Shown here one piece after another: positions 47,018 to 54,938 of a stretch of 64,000 bases of DNA. Position 1 is the stretch's first letter; each line of letters begins with the position of its first letter. The notes under the pieces are model-generated. The model saw nothing but the letters and a program-made list of their open reading frames with translations. It was not told where the DNA came from and searched no databases. A program made the position numbers and the translations under genes. The stretch covers positions 1-64,000 of the forward strand of contig JAXMFB010000004.1 of the NCBI GenBank assembly GCA_046347945.1, in the 5' to 3' direction. The stretch comes from Zeimonas sp046347945. GTDB lineage: Bacteria > Pseudomonadota > Gammaproteobacteria > Burkholderiales > Burkholderiaceae_E.

Positions 47018-47800
47018 ATGTCCGACACGATCCGATCCGCCCTGCCTGCCGGCGCGCCCTCCGACGCGCCGGCGATCCTGATCGAGGGGCTGAGCAAGTG
47101 GTTCGGCGACTTCCAGGTGCTCAGGGACGTCGACCTGCGGGTCGCGCGCGGCGAGCGCATCGTGATCTGCGGCCCGTCGGGCTCGGGCAAGTCGACGCTG
47201 ATCCGCTGCATCAACCGGATCGAGCCGCACCAGAAGGGGCGCATCGTCGTCAACGGAACCGAGCTCACCGACAACCTGAAGAACATCGACACGGTGCGCT
47301 CGACCGTCGGCATGGTGTTCCAGCACTTCAACCTGTTCCCGCACCTGACGGTGTTGCAGAACTGCACGCTGGCGCCGATCTGGGTGCTGAAGAAGCCGGC
47401 AGCCGAGGCGCAGGCGACCGCGATGCGCTACCTCGAGCGGGTGCGCATCGCCGAGCTCGCGCAGAAGTACCCGGACCAGATCTCCGGCGGACAGCAGCAG
47501 CGCGTCGCGATCGCGCGCGCGCTGTGCATGAACCCGTCGATCATGCTGTTCGACGAGCCGACTTCGGCGCTCGACCCGGAGATGGTGAAGGAGGTGCTCG
47601 ACACGATGATCATGCTGGCCGGCGAAGGGATGACCATGGTGTGCGTCACGCACGAGATGGGCTTCGCGAAGGCGGTCGCCGACCGGGTGATCTTCATGGA
47701 CCGGGGCGAGATCGTCGAGCAGGACGTTCCCGAGCGCTTCTTCGCATCGCCGAAGAACGAGCGCACCCGGCAGTTCCTGGGCCAGATCCTGCACCGGTGA
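47018..47800 (+). CDS. aapP: General L-amino acid ABC transporter, ATPase
   Basis: A 260-residue ATPase. Walker A GPSGSGKST, the Q-loop GMVFQHFNLFPHLTVLQN, signature ISGGQQQRVAIARAL, Walker B IMLFDEPTSALDPEM and the switch His in CVTHEMGFAKAVADRV are all intact. It powers AapQM. The last gene of the operon; a hairpin follows. Confidence 0.96.
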   Translation: MSDTIRSALPAGAPSDAPAILIEGLSKWFGDFQVLRDVDLRVARGERIVICGPSGSGKSTLIRCINRIEPHQKGRIVVNGTELTDNLKNIDTVRSTVGMVFQHFNLFPHLTVLQNCTLAPIWVLKKPAAEAQATAMRYLERVRIAELAQKYPDQISGGQQQRVAIARALCMNPSIMLFDEPTSALDPEMVKEVLDTMIMLAGEGMTMVCVTHEMGFAKAVADRVIFMDRGEIVEQDVPERFFASPKNERTRQFLGQILHR

Positions 47801-47806
47801 GCGGCA

Positions 47807-47830
47807 CGGGCGGGGACAACGCCCTGCCCG
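47807..47830. terminator. Hairpin between convergent aapP and FAD-oxidase genes
   Basis: CGGGCGGGG (47807-47815) pairs with CCCTGCCCG (47822-47830) over nine bases with one G-U pair and a 6-nt loop. It sits in the 45-bp gap between the aapP stop and the opposing stop. No U-run. Confidence 0.45.
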
Positions 47831-47845
47831 GCCGGCGCGACACGC

Positions 47846-49258
47846 TCAGAGCCTGAAGATCTTCCCCGGATTCATGATGTCGTCGGGATCGAGCGCGCGC
47901 TTGATCCGCCGCATCAGGTCGAGCGCGTCGTCGCCCGCCTCCTCCTCGAGGAAGCCGATCTTGTGCAGGCCGACCCCATGCTCGCCGGTGCAGGTGCCGT
48001 CCATCGACAGCGCGAGGTGAACGATCGCGTCGTTCAGTCGCTCGGCCTCGGCCATCTCCTGCGGATCGTTCGGGTCGATCACCAGCACCGCATGGAAGTT
48101 GCCGTCGCCGACGTGGCCGACCATCATCGTGGGGAACTTCGCCGTGTCGAGAATGCGCCGCGCCCCGGTGATCGAGTCGCTCAGCCGCGAGATCGGCACG
48201 CAGGTGTCGGTGGAGATCGCGCGGCTGCCCGGGCGCACCTGAAGGCACGCGAAGTAGGCGTTGTGCCGCGCGGTCCACAGGCGAGTGCGGTCCTCGGGGC
48301 GCGTCGCCCATTCGAAGTCCTGGCCGCCGTGCTCGCGCGTGATCTGCTGCGCGATCTCGGCCTGCTCGGTCACCGAAGCCTCGCTGCCGTGGAACTCGAA
48401 GAACAGCGTCGGCGCCTCGCGCAGCGTCGTGTGGCTGTACGCGTTGATCGCACGGATCGCGTTCTCGCAGACGTACTCGCAGCGCGCCACCGGCACGCCG
48501 AGCTGGATGATCTGGATGACCGCGTCGATCGCCTGCGCCAGGCTCGGGAAGCTGACGACCGCCGCCGACATCGCCTCGGGCACCGGGTACAGGCGCACCG
48601 TGACCTCGGTGATCACGCCGAGCGTGCCCTCGGAGCCGACGTAGAGCCGCGTCAGGTCGTAGCCGGCCGACGACTTCTTCGCGCGTCGCGCGGTGCGCAC
48701 CACCTTGCCTTCGGCGGTGACCACGGTGAGCCCGAGCACGTTCTCCTTCATCGTGCCGTAGCGCACCGCGTTGGTACCCGACGCGCGGGTCGCCGCCATG
48801 CCGCCGAGGCTGGCGTCGGCGCCCGGGTCGATCGGAAAGAACAGCCCGGTGGACTTCAGCGCCTCGTTGAGCTGCTTGCGGGTGACGCCCGCCTGCACCG
48901 TCACCGTGAGGTCCTCGGCGTTGACGGCCAGCACGCGGTTCATCTGCGAGACGTCGATCGACACGCCGCCCCGCACCGCCAGCAGGTGCCCCTCGAGCGA
49001 GGAGCCGACGCCGAAGGGAATGACCGGCACCTTGTGCGCGCGGCACAGGGCGACCGCGTCGGCGACCTCTTCGGTGGAACGCGCGAACACCACGGCGTCG
49101 GGCGGCGTGGGCGGGAACGGCGATTCGTCGCGGCCGTGATGCTCGCGCACCGCGTGGGCCGTGCTGAAGCGCTCGCCGAACCGGGCGCGAAGCGAGGCGG
49201 CCAGGGCATCGGGAAGGGGGCGTTCGAGGGCTTCGGCCAGCGCGCAGGGATGGTTCAT
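47846..49258 (-). CDS. FAD-linked oxidase, D-lactate dehydrogenase (cytochrome) type
   Basis: A 470-residue protein. The FAD region is PVIPFGVGSSLEGHLLAV, with GADASLGGMAATRASGTNAV; the C-terminal half holds TCTGEHGVGLHKIGFLEEEA and the end NPGKIFRL. It has no Fe-S partner nearby and resembles eukaryotic-type cytochrome-dependent D-lactate dehydrogenase rather than GlcD. It would oxidise D-lactate or another 2-hydroxy acid. The ATG follows GGAGAA by 4 nt. Confidence 0.88.
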   Translation of the reverse strand: MNHPCALAEALERPLPDALAASLRARFGERFSTAHAVREHHGRDESPFPPTPPDAVVFARSTEEVADAVALCRAHKVPVIPFGVGSSLEGHLLAVRGGVSIDVSQMNRVLAVNAEDLTVTVQAGVTRKQLNEALKSTGLFFPIDPGADASLGGMAATRASGTNAVRYGTMKENVLGLTVVTAEGKVVRTARRAKKSSAGYDLTRLYVGSEGTLGVITEVTVRLYPVPEAMSAAVVSFPSLAQAIDAVIQIIQLGVPVARCEYVCENAIRAINAYSHTTLREAPTLFFEFHGSEASVTEQAEIAQQITREHGGQDFEWATRPEDRTRLWTARHNAYFACLQVRPGSRAISTDTCVPISRLSDSITGARRILDTAKFPTMMVGHVGDGNFHAVLVIDPNDPQEMAEAERLNDAIVHLALSMDGTCTGEHGVGLHKIGFLEEEAGDDALDLMRRIKRALDPDDIMNPGKIFRL

Positions 49259-49282
49259 GGCGTTCTCCGGGGGAGCCGGCAG

Positions 49283-49288
49283 ATTGTA
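49283..49288 (-). promoter_or_regulatory. -10 box of the D-lactate dehydrogenase-like gene
   Basis: On the minus strand TACAAT (49288-49283), five of six matches, 24 nt before the ATG at 49258. The -35 region is poor. A TTGTCA is present but only 6 nt away, too close to be its partner. Confidence 0.4.
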
Positions 49289-49363
49289 GCCCGGTGACAA
49301 TGCCCGCGACGGCGTCGGGCCCGCATCCGCGGAGCCCGCAGCCCGCGCGGTACACTGCCCGCC

Positions 49364-49915
49364 ATGGGACATCGACTTTCGAAGATCACGACGCGCACCG
49401 GCGACGACGGCACGACCGGCCTGGGTGACGGCAGCCGCACGCGCAAGGACAGCCTGCGGATCGCCGCGATCGGCGACGTCGACGAGCTGAATTCCACGAT
49501 CGGCCTGTTGCAGGCCGAGCCGCTGCCGGAGCCGGTGCGCGCGGCGCTCACCGACATCCAGCACGACCTGTTCGACCTCGGCGGCGAGCTGTGCATCCCC
49601 GGCTTCGAGAACCTGCCGGACGCTCGGGTCGCGCGACTCGACGAGCTGCTCGGGCACTACACCGCCGACCTGCCCCGGCTGCAGGAGTTCATTCTTCCCG
49701 GAGGCTCGCGCGCGGCGGCGATCGCCCACGTCGCGCGCACCGTCTGCCGCCGCGCCGAGCGCGCGATCGTCGCGCTGGGCAGCGCCGAGGCGGTTCGCCC
49801 GGCGTGCCGGCAGTACGTGAACCGCCTCTCCGACCTGCTGTTCGTGCTGGCGCGCGTGCTCAACCGCCACGCGGGCGGCAGCGACGTGATGTGGGAGAAG
49901 GGCCGCACGCGCTAG
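49364..49915 (+). CDS. Corrinoid adenosyltransferase, PduO type
   Basis: A 183-residue protein. It has the PduO-type ATP site TRTGDDGTTGLGDGSR near the N-terminus, and RTVCRRAERAIVAL and NRLSDLLFVLARVLN in the helical bundle. It adds the 5'-deoxyadenosyl group from ATP to cob(I)alamin, giving coenzyme B12. It stands alone between divergent and convergent genes; TACACT at 49351-49356 is a possible -10. Confidence 0.93.
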   Translation: MGHRLSKITTRTGDDGTTGLGDGSRTRKDSLRIAAIGDVDELNSTIGLLQAEPLPEPVRAALTDIQHDLFDLGGELCIPGFENLPDARVARLDELLGHYTADLPRLQEFILPGGSRAAAIAHVARTVCRRAERAIVALGSAEAVRPACRQYVNRLSDLLFVLARVLNRHAGGSDVMWEKGRTR

Positions 49916-49936
49916 CGCGCCGGGCCCGCGCCTCAG

Positions 49937-49955
49937 GCGACGCCTCAGGCGTCGC
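49937..49955. terminator. Hairpin across the end of the cyclic-nucleotide-binding gene
   Basis: GCGACGCCT-C-AGGCGTCGC is an almost perfect 19-bp dyad that spans the stop codon of the minus-strand gene at 49945. It lies between two converging genes, so it may stop both transcripts. The loop is in practice three bases. No U-run. Confidence 0.4.
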
Positions 49956-50538
49956 GCGCAGCCTCGAGGTACGACACCAGCTTGGCGCTGGTCTGGCGCA
50001 GGCGTTCGGACAGCAACTGCACCAGCTTCAGCAGGATCTTGTTGCCGAGCTTGGGCTCCTCGCCCAGCACGAGCATCAGCGCGTCGCGGGTGAGCACCGC
50101 GATCCGGCTGTTCTCCAGCGTGACGCACGACGCGAAGCGCGGCTCGCCGTCGAACATCGACATCTCGCCCAGCGAATGGCCGGAGTGCGCCACCGCGATC
50201 CGCGACGGATAGTTGTAGCGGTTGCGGCGCAGCACGTCGACCATGCCCTGCATCAGCAGCATCATGAAGTCGCCGGCTTCGCCCTCGTTGATGATCGTGA
50301 CCCCCGGGGGCGCCTCGTACACGTACATGAACGTGCCGAGCTTGCGCGTCTCCGCGATGTCCAGGCCCGAGAACAGCGGCGTCTGGGCCATCAGCCCGTG
50401 AATCTGGTCGGCGAACTCGCTGGCGCGCCCGACCGGGCGAAGGCCGAGCGCGAGCAGCCGCTCGTGCGGCGTGCGCTTGACCGAACCGGCCGCGGTCGCC
50501 GATGCCTGCGGCACGGCGGTGCCCTTGACCGCTTCCAT
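49945..50538 (-). CDS. Cyclic nucleotide-binding domain protein without DNA-binding domain
   Basis: A 197-residue protein. After a disordered Ala-rich start (about 1-25), the cNMP-binding fold is seen from LFSGLDIAETRKLG to DALMLVLGEE; the phosphate-binding cassette region reads GHSLGEMSMFDGEPRFAS. No HTH follows; the tail is helical (KILLKLVQLLSERLRQTSAKL). It may respond to cAMP or c-di-GMP or only sense fold state. A GGAGGT ribosome site is at 7-12 nt. It lies downstream of aroG in the same direction. Confidence 0.85.
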   Translation of the reverse strand: MEAVKGTAVPQASATAAGSVKRTPHERLLALGLRPVGRASEFADQIHGLMAQTPLFSGLDIAETRKLGTFMYVYEAPPGVTIINEGEAGDFMMLLMQGMVDVLRRNRYNYPSRIAVAHSGHSLGEMSMFDGEPRFASCVTLENSRIAVLTRDALMLVLGEEPKLGNKILLKLVQLLSERLRQTSAKLVSYLEAARDA

Positions 50539-50560
50539 GGCTACCTCCCGATTTTCGACG

Positions 50561-50569
50561 TTTATAGCA
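50561..50569 (-). promoter_or_regulatory. Extended -10 promoter of the cyclic-nucleotide-binding gene
   Basis: On the minus strand TGC-TATAAA (50569-50561), an extended -10. Transcription would start near 50554, about 16 nt before the ATG at 50538. The -35 region is poor. Confidence 0.55.
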
Positions 50570-50616
50570 TGTAATGCGCGCCGTCGAGGCAGTGCTGCCG
50601 GTCCGCACGGCCGCGC

Positions 50617-50633
50617 GTCGGCGTTTTGCCGAC
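50617..50633 (-). terminator. Possible aroG terminator
   Basis: GTCGGC (50617-50622) and GCCGAC (50628-50633) form a 6-bp stem with loop GTTTT, 35-51 nt after the aroG stop. No U-run. Confidence 0.3.
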
Positions 50634-50667
50634 AGGTGGCGGCCCGGCGGGTCGCCGGCCGGCTGCC

Positions 50668-51732
50668 CTACTCGTCGGCCTTCAGGCGCCGGGCGCGCAC
50701 GCCTTCGGCCAGCGTGTCGAGCACTGCGACCGTATCGTCCCAGCCGATGCATCCGTCGGTGATGCTCTGGCCGTAGACCAGCGGCCTGCCGCGCACCAGG
50801 TCCTGGCGCCCGGCCTGCAGGTGGCTCTCGACCATCACGCCGAAGACGCGCATGTCGCCGGCGGCAAGCTGCGCAGCGATCGCCGCGGTGACGGCCGCCT
50901 GGTTCTCGGGCTTCTTCTGGCTGTTGCCGTGGCTCGCGTCGATCATCAGCCGGCACGCGAGCGCGGCGGCGGCGGCTTCGTGGCAGGCGGCCTCGACGCT
51001 GGCCGCATCGTAGTTCGGCTTGCGCCCGCCACGCAGGATCACGTGGCAGTCCTCGTTGCCGTTGGTGGACACGATCGCCGAGTGCCCGCCCTTGGTGACC
51101 GACAGGAAATGGTGCGGCTGCGACGCGGCCTTGATCGCGTCGAGCGCGATCCGCAGGTTGCCGTCGGTGCCGTTCTTGAACCCGACCGGGCACGACAGCC
51201 CGGAGGCCAGCTCGCGATGCACCTGCGATTCGGTGGTGCGCGCACCGATCGCACCCCATGCGATGAGGTCGGCGATGTACTGCGGGGTGATCATGTCGAG
51301 GAACTCGGTGCCCGCAGGCAGGCCCATCTCGTTGATGTCGAGCAGCAGCTCGCGTGCCGTGCGCAGGCCCTTGTTGATGTCGAAGCTGTCGTCGAGGTCG
51401 GGATCGTTGATCAGGCCCTTCCAGCCGACGGTCGTGCGCGGCTTCTCGAAATAGACGCGCATCACGATCTCGAGGTCGGCCGCCAGACGCTCGCGCTCAC
51501 CGCGCAGCCGGGTCGCGTACTCGCGCGCCGCCTTCGTGTCGTGGATCGAGCACGGCCCGACGACGACCACCAGCCGGTCGTCCATCCCGTGCAGCACGCG
51601 GTGGATCGCCTGGCGCGCATCGAAGGTGGTGGCGGCCGCGTGCTCGCTGATCGGGAACTCGCGCAGCAGGTGGGAGGGAGGCGCGAGCTCCTTGATCTCG
51701 CGGATTCGCAGGTCGTCGGTGGTGTGGGGCAT
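50668..51732 (-). CDS. aroG: 3-deoxy-7-phosphoheptulonate (DAHP) synthase, class I
   Basis: A 354-residue protein of the E. coli AroF/G/H type. It starts MPHTTDDLRIREIKELAPP and shows VVGPCSIHD, YFEKPRTTVGWKGLINDPDL, GARTTESQVHRELASGLS and IDASHGNSQKKPENQ. It condenses phosphoenolpyruvate and erythrose-4-phosphate, the first step of the shikimate path. The upstream leader encodes a Phe/Tyr-rich peptide and a terminator, so the gene is probably under attenuation by phenylalanine or tyrosine. Confidence 0.96.
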   Translation of the reverse strand: MPHTTDDLRIREIKELAPPSHLLREFPISEHAAATTFDARQAIHRVLHGMDDRLVVVVGPCSIHDTKAAREYATRLRGERERLAADLEIVMRVYFEKPRTTVGWKGLINDPDLDDSFDINKGLRTARELLLDINEMGLPAGTEFLDMITPQYIADLIAWGAIGARTTESQVHRELASGLSCPVGFKNGTDGNLRIALDAIKAASQPHHFLSVTKGGHSAIVSTNGNEDCHVILRGGRKPNYDAASVEAACHEAAAAALACRLMIDASHGNSQKKPENQAAVTAAIAAQLAAGDMRVFGVMVESHLQAGRQDLVRGRPLVYGQSITDGCIGWDDTVAVLDTLAEGVRARRLKADE

Positions 51733-51773
51733 GGCAGGCGGCGCTTTCTGGCAGTCGGGATACGGGAAGAGGC

Positions 51774-51802
51774 AAAAAAAAACCGCCGGGCGGGGCCGGC
51801 GG
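51774..51802 (-). terminator. Attenuator terminator in the aroG leader
   Basis: On the minus strand CCGCCGG (51802-51796) and CCGGCGG (51789-51783) form a 7-bp GC stem with a 6-nt loop, followed by nine U (51782-51774). It lies between the leader peptide and aroG, 41 nt before the aroG ATG. A 10-bp palindrome CCGCCGGCGG at 51857-51866, inside the leader peptide, can pair with either arm and so is a plausible competitor. Confidence 0.85.
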
Positions 51803-51826
51803 CTTCATCGGATTCGGTTCGTTGCT

Positions 51827-51913
51827 TCAGGTCTGCGAACGCGCTCCCGACTCGTCCCGCCGGCGGCAGGAAAAGCCGAAAAAGTAAAAGTAGAACGCGA
51901 TGCGGTGCAGCAT
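51827..51913 (-). CDS. aroG leader peptide, Phe/Tyr-rich
   Basis: A 28-residue peptide beginning MLHRIAFYFYFFGFSCRRR and ending at TGA 51827. Residues 7-14 are FYFYFFGF: five Phe and two Tyr in eight positions. It is followed 24 nt later by the intrinsic terminator. In the enteric pheA leader, ribosome stalling at Phe codons stops terminator formation; here the same logic would couple aroG to charged Phe and Tyr tRNA. No ribosome site is visible; the promoter predicts a start at the ATG itself. Confidence 0.85.
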   Translation of the reverse strand: MLHRIAFYFYFFGFSCRRRDESGARSQT

Positions 51914-51919
51914 GAATCC

Positions 51920-51948
51920 AGTGTAAGGCCGGATCGCCGCCTTCGCAA
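51920..51948 (-). promoter_or_regulatory. Sigma-70 promoter of the aroG leader
   Basis: On the minus strand TTGCGA (51948-51943), a 17-nt spacer and TACACT (51925-51920), each with four matches. The predicted start falls at about 51913, the A of the leader peptide ATG, so the peptide mRNA may be leaderless. Confidence 0.6.
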
Positions 51949-52044
51949 GTCGGCCGCCCGGCGCTGTCGCTTCGGCGACGCGGGCGGCGCGAGGCACGCC
52001 GCGGTTATCCTGCTGGCCATGAGCCGGCCGCCGAACCGGAACCC

Positions 52045-54234
52045 GTGAGCGGGGCGACTGCAGCCGCCCTGCGGCGGCGCCTGCCCGGCCCGCCGGCGTA
52101 CGTGCTGAACGGCATCGCGGTGGGCCTCGGCATCGGGACGATCCAGCTCCTGTTCGCCCTGCTCGCCGACCGCCACGTGGCGCAACTCGCCGTCGCGGGC
52201 GCCGTCTACGCCAGCCTCGCCGACCTGCCGGTGCGCGTCGAGCGCTCGTGGCGCAACGTCCTCGCGGCGGGCACCCTCGGCTGCGCCACGGCCCTCGCGC
52301 TGGGGCTGCTGCGTCCGTGGCCCGCCGCGTTCGCCCCCGGAATCGCCGCGATCGGCTTCGCGGCGGCGATGGCGATGGCCTGGGGGACGCGCGCCGGACC
52401 GATCTCGTTCGCGCCGATCCTGTCGATCGTCTTCACGATGGCGCAGCCCGCGCACACGGATCACGTGCTCGCCGGCCCGGCCTGGAACGCCGCGGGAGCG
52501 ATGGCCTACCTGGCCTGGTCGATCGCGGCCTGCGCCGCGCTGCAGCGGCGCTACCGCAGTCTCGCGGTGGCTGCCGCCCTCGAGGCGACCGCCCGGTTGC
52601 TGCGCTCTCGCGCCGACGCGCTCGAGCGATCTGGCGGCGCCGACGCGGACGTTCAGGCGCTGCGAACCTGGATCGGCGACGAAGCGCAGCTGGCCGAGCG
52701 ATTGCAGGCGGCGCGCGACCTGCTCTTCGCCGCGCCCGACACCGCGCGCGTGCGCCGCGAGACGGCGATCCTGCTGCACACGATCGACCTGCGCGACATC
52801 CTGGCAGCCAGCCGGCTCGACGTCGACCTGCTGGGCGACGATGAACCGGGGCGCGCGGTTCGCGGGGCGCTGGCGAACAGGCTGCGCAGGATCGGCGCCA
52901 CGCTCGAGCTCGCCGACGAAGCGATGCGCCGCGGCACCGTGACATCGCCGCCCGCGCCCGATGCCCCGCCTGCGGCCGGGCCGTTCGACGACGTGCCGCT
53001 CGAGCGGGGCGATCCGCGGCTGCGATTGCTGCCGGCGCTCACCGAGCGGGTTGCGCACCTCGAACGCGACGTCGAGCGGATTCGCGCGCTGCTCGGGGCC
53101 GGGGCGCAGGCCCCGGACGCATCGCTGTCACGCACGCAGCTCGGCTTGTTCGTCGCGCCGGAAGGCTGGCCGCTGGGCGCGCTGCGCGCGAACCTCTCGC
53201 GGCGCTCGCCGGTCTTCCGTCACGCGGTGCGCACGAGCCTGGCGCTCGGCACCGCATACCTGATCGCGCTGGCCTTGCCGTGGGCCGCGCATCCGTACTG
53301 GCTGGTGCTCAGCGTGGCCGTGGTGTTGCGCGGCAACCTCGAGCAGACGCTGTCGCGGCGCAACGCGCGCGTGCTCGGCACGGTGCTTGGCTGCCTGCTG
53401 GTGCTGGCGCTCGCGCGGCTGCAGTCGCCGACGCTGCTGGCCGGCGTGTTCCCCGTCTCGGCGGGCATCACGCACGCCTTCGTCGGGGTGCAGTATCTCG
53501 TGACCGCCGCAGCGGGCACGGTCACGGCGTTGTTGCAGGCTCACCTGCTGGATCCGGCCAGCGGCTTCGCGATCGTCGAGCGGCTCGCCGACACCCTGCT
53601 CGGCGCGCTGCTCGCGTGGGGCTTCAGCTACGTGATGCCGTCCTGGGAGCGGCGTGCGCTGCCGGAGGCGATCGACCGCGCGATGCAGGCGCTGCGCGAG
53701 TACGCCGCGCACTCGCTGAGCTGCGACGCCGACGCCGCGCTGGCGCAGCGGCTGGCGCGGCGCAGTGCCTACGACGCGCTCGGCGCCATCGCCGGAGCCG
53801 TCAAGCGCAGCGCCTTCGAGCCGCCGGCGGTGCGCCCGCCGGTGCACGAGTTGACCGCGCTGCTCGATCACGGACAGCGGCTGATGGCGCACCTGTCGAT
53901 GATCCGCCTGATGCGGGCGAATGGTGGCGAAGCGCTGCGCAGCCCCGAGGCGATCGGCGCGCTGCGCGAGGCTGGCCGCGCACTGCAGGAATCGCTCGCG
54001 GTGAGCGCGCCGGTCGCCGCCGGCGCCGACGTGCCGGGCGTGCCGGGCGTGCCGGGGCTCGCGCTGCTGCCGGCCGAGCCGCCGGCCGAGGACCTGCTGC
54101 CCTGGCTGCTTCGGCGGCTCGAGGTGGCCGCGGCCGAGGGCCCGGCAATCGCACGCGCGGCCAGGGCGGCGCTCGCCGCGCTGGGCAATTCGCGAACGAT
54201 GGGTTACAAGGCGGCATCCGGAGGAACACGATGA
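52045..54234 (+). CDS. FUSC-family inner-membrane protein (YccS/aromatic-acid-exporter type)
   Basis: A 729-residue protein. Two sets of membrane helices (about 20-155 and 400-535) enclose a soluble helical middle, as in FUSC/AaeB/YccS proteins. The C-terminal membrane block reads HPYWLVLSVAVVLRGNLEQTLSRR and RVLGTVLGCLLVLALARL, the FUSC signature. Possible roles are export of aromatic acids or other small molecules. It starts at GTG 52045, whose last two bases form the TGA of a nine-codon ATG frame (52020). The next gene overlaps its stop. Confidence 0.82.
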   Translation: MSGATAAALRRRLPGPPAYVLNGIAVGLGIGTIQLLFALLADRHVAQLAVAGAVYASLADLPVRVERSWRNVLAAGTLGCATALALGLLRPWPAAFAPGIAAIGFAAAMAMAWGTRAGPISFAPILSIVFTMAQPAHTDHVLAGPAWNAAGAMAYLAWSIAACAALQRRYRSLAVAAALEATARLLRSRADALERSGGADADVQALRTWIGDEAQLAERLQAARDLLFAAPDTARVRRETAILLHTIDLRDILAASRLDVDLLGDDEPGRAVRGALANRLRRIGATLELADEAMRRGTVTSPPAPDAPPAAGPFDDVPLERGDPRLRLLPALTERVAHLERDVERIRALLGAGAQAPDASLSRTQLGLFVAPEGWPLGALRANLSRRSPVFRHAVRTSLALGTAYLIALALPWAAHPYWLVLSVAVVLRGNLEQTLSRRNARVLGTVLGCLLVLALARLQSPTLLAGVFPVSAGITHAFVGVQYLVTAAAGTVTALLQAHLLDPASGFAIVERLADTLLGALLAWGFSYVMPSWERRALPEAIDRAMQALREYAAHSLSCDADAALAQRLARRSAYDALGAIAGAVKRSAFEPPAVRPPVHELTALLDHGQRLMAHLSMIRLMRANGGEALRSPEAIGALREAGRALQESLAVSAPVAAGADVPGVPGVPGLALLPAEPPAEDLLPWLLRRLEVAAAEGPAIARAARAALAALGNSRTMGYKAASGGTR

Positions 54235-54935
54235 ATTTCGACGATCGATGCGTGATGGTGACCGGCGCGGCCGGCAACCTGGGTCGCGCCGTGGCGCATG
54301 CTTTCGCCGCCCGCGGCGCGGCGCTGGTGCTGGTCGACTCGCGGGCCGCGAACCTGCAGCGCGCGTTCGGCGCCGGGAACGACAGGCGCCTGTTCGCGCC
54401 AGTCGACCTGCTCGATCCGGCGAGCGTCGAGGCGGCCGTGTCCGCCGCGATCGCGCGCTTCGGCCGCATCGACGCGCTGTGCAACCTGGCCGGCGGGTTC
54501 CGCATGGGCACGGCCGCGCACCAGACGACCGACGGCGACTGGGACGACATGTTCGACATCAACGTGCGCACGCTGCTGCGCGCGACGCATGCCGTCGTTC
54601 CGCGGATGATCGACGCCGGCGGCGGGCGCATCGTCAACGTCGGTGCGTTCGCGGCACAGAAAGGCGCGGCGCTGATGGGCGCCTACGTGGCCGCGAAGTC
54701 GGCGGTAATCCGCATCACCGAGACGATGTCGGCCGAACTGCGCGACCGGGGCATCAACGTGAACTGCGTGCTGCCGACGATCATCGACACGCCGCAGAAC
54801 CGCGCCGCGATGCCCGATGCCGATCCGGCGCGCTGGGTCGCGCCGGACGACCTGGCGAACGCGATCGTGTTCCTGGCCTCGACCGAGGCCCGCGCGGTGC
54901 ACGGCGTCGCACTGCCGGTGACCGGGCTCGGCTGA
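54231..54935 (+). CDS. Short-chain dehydrogenase/reductase with catalytic Ser replaced by Ala
   Basis: A 234-residue protein. The cofactor motif TGAAGNLG is at 11-18, NLAGG near 85-89, Asn111 and Tyr152-x3-Lys156 (YVAAK). The Ser that lies 13 residues before the Tyr in standard SDRs is Ala139 here (NVGAFAAQKG). Some SDR subfamilies carry this change, so it may still be active. The ATG overlaps the FUSC stop (ATGA), and GGAGG lies 5-9 nt upstream. It may modify or reduce a compound handled by the FUSC protein; this is inference. Confidence 0.82.
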   Translation: MNFDDRCVMVTGAAGNLGRAVAHAFAARGAALVLVDSRAANLQRAFGAGNDRRLFAPVDLLDPASVEAAVSAAIARFGRIDALCNLAGGFRMGTAAHQTTDGDWDDMFDINVRTLLRATHAVVPRMIDAGGGRIVNVGAFAAQKGAALMGAYVAAKSAVIRITETMSAELRDRGINVNCVLPTIIDTPQNRAAMPDADPARWVAPDDLANAIVFLASTEARAVHGVALPVTGLG

Positions 54936-54938
54936 GAG

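Noticed and set aside
49289..49300. TTGTCA as -35 box for TACAAT before the D-lactate dehydrogenase-like gene
   Set aside because: Only 6 nt separate them; 16-18 are needed.
52020..52049. Nine-codon ATG frame (MSRPPNRNP) ending on the FUSC start
   Set aside because: Too short to assign; it may be chance, though a translational coupling role cannot be excluded.
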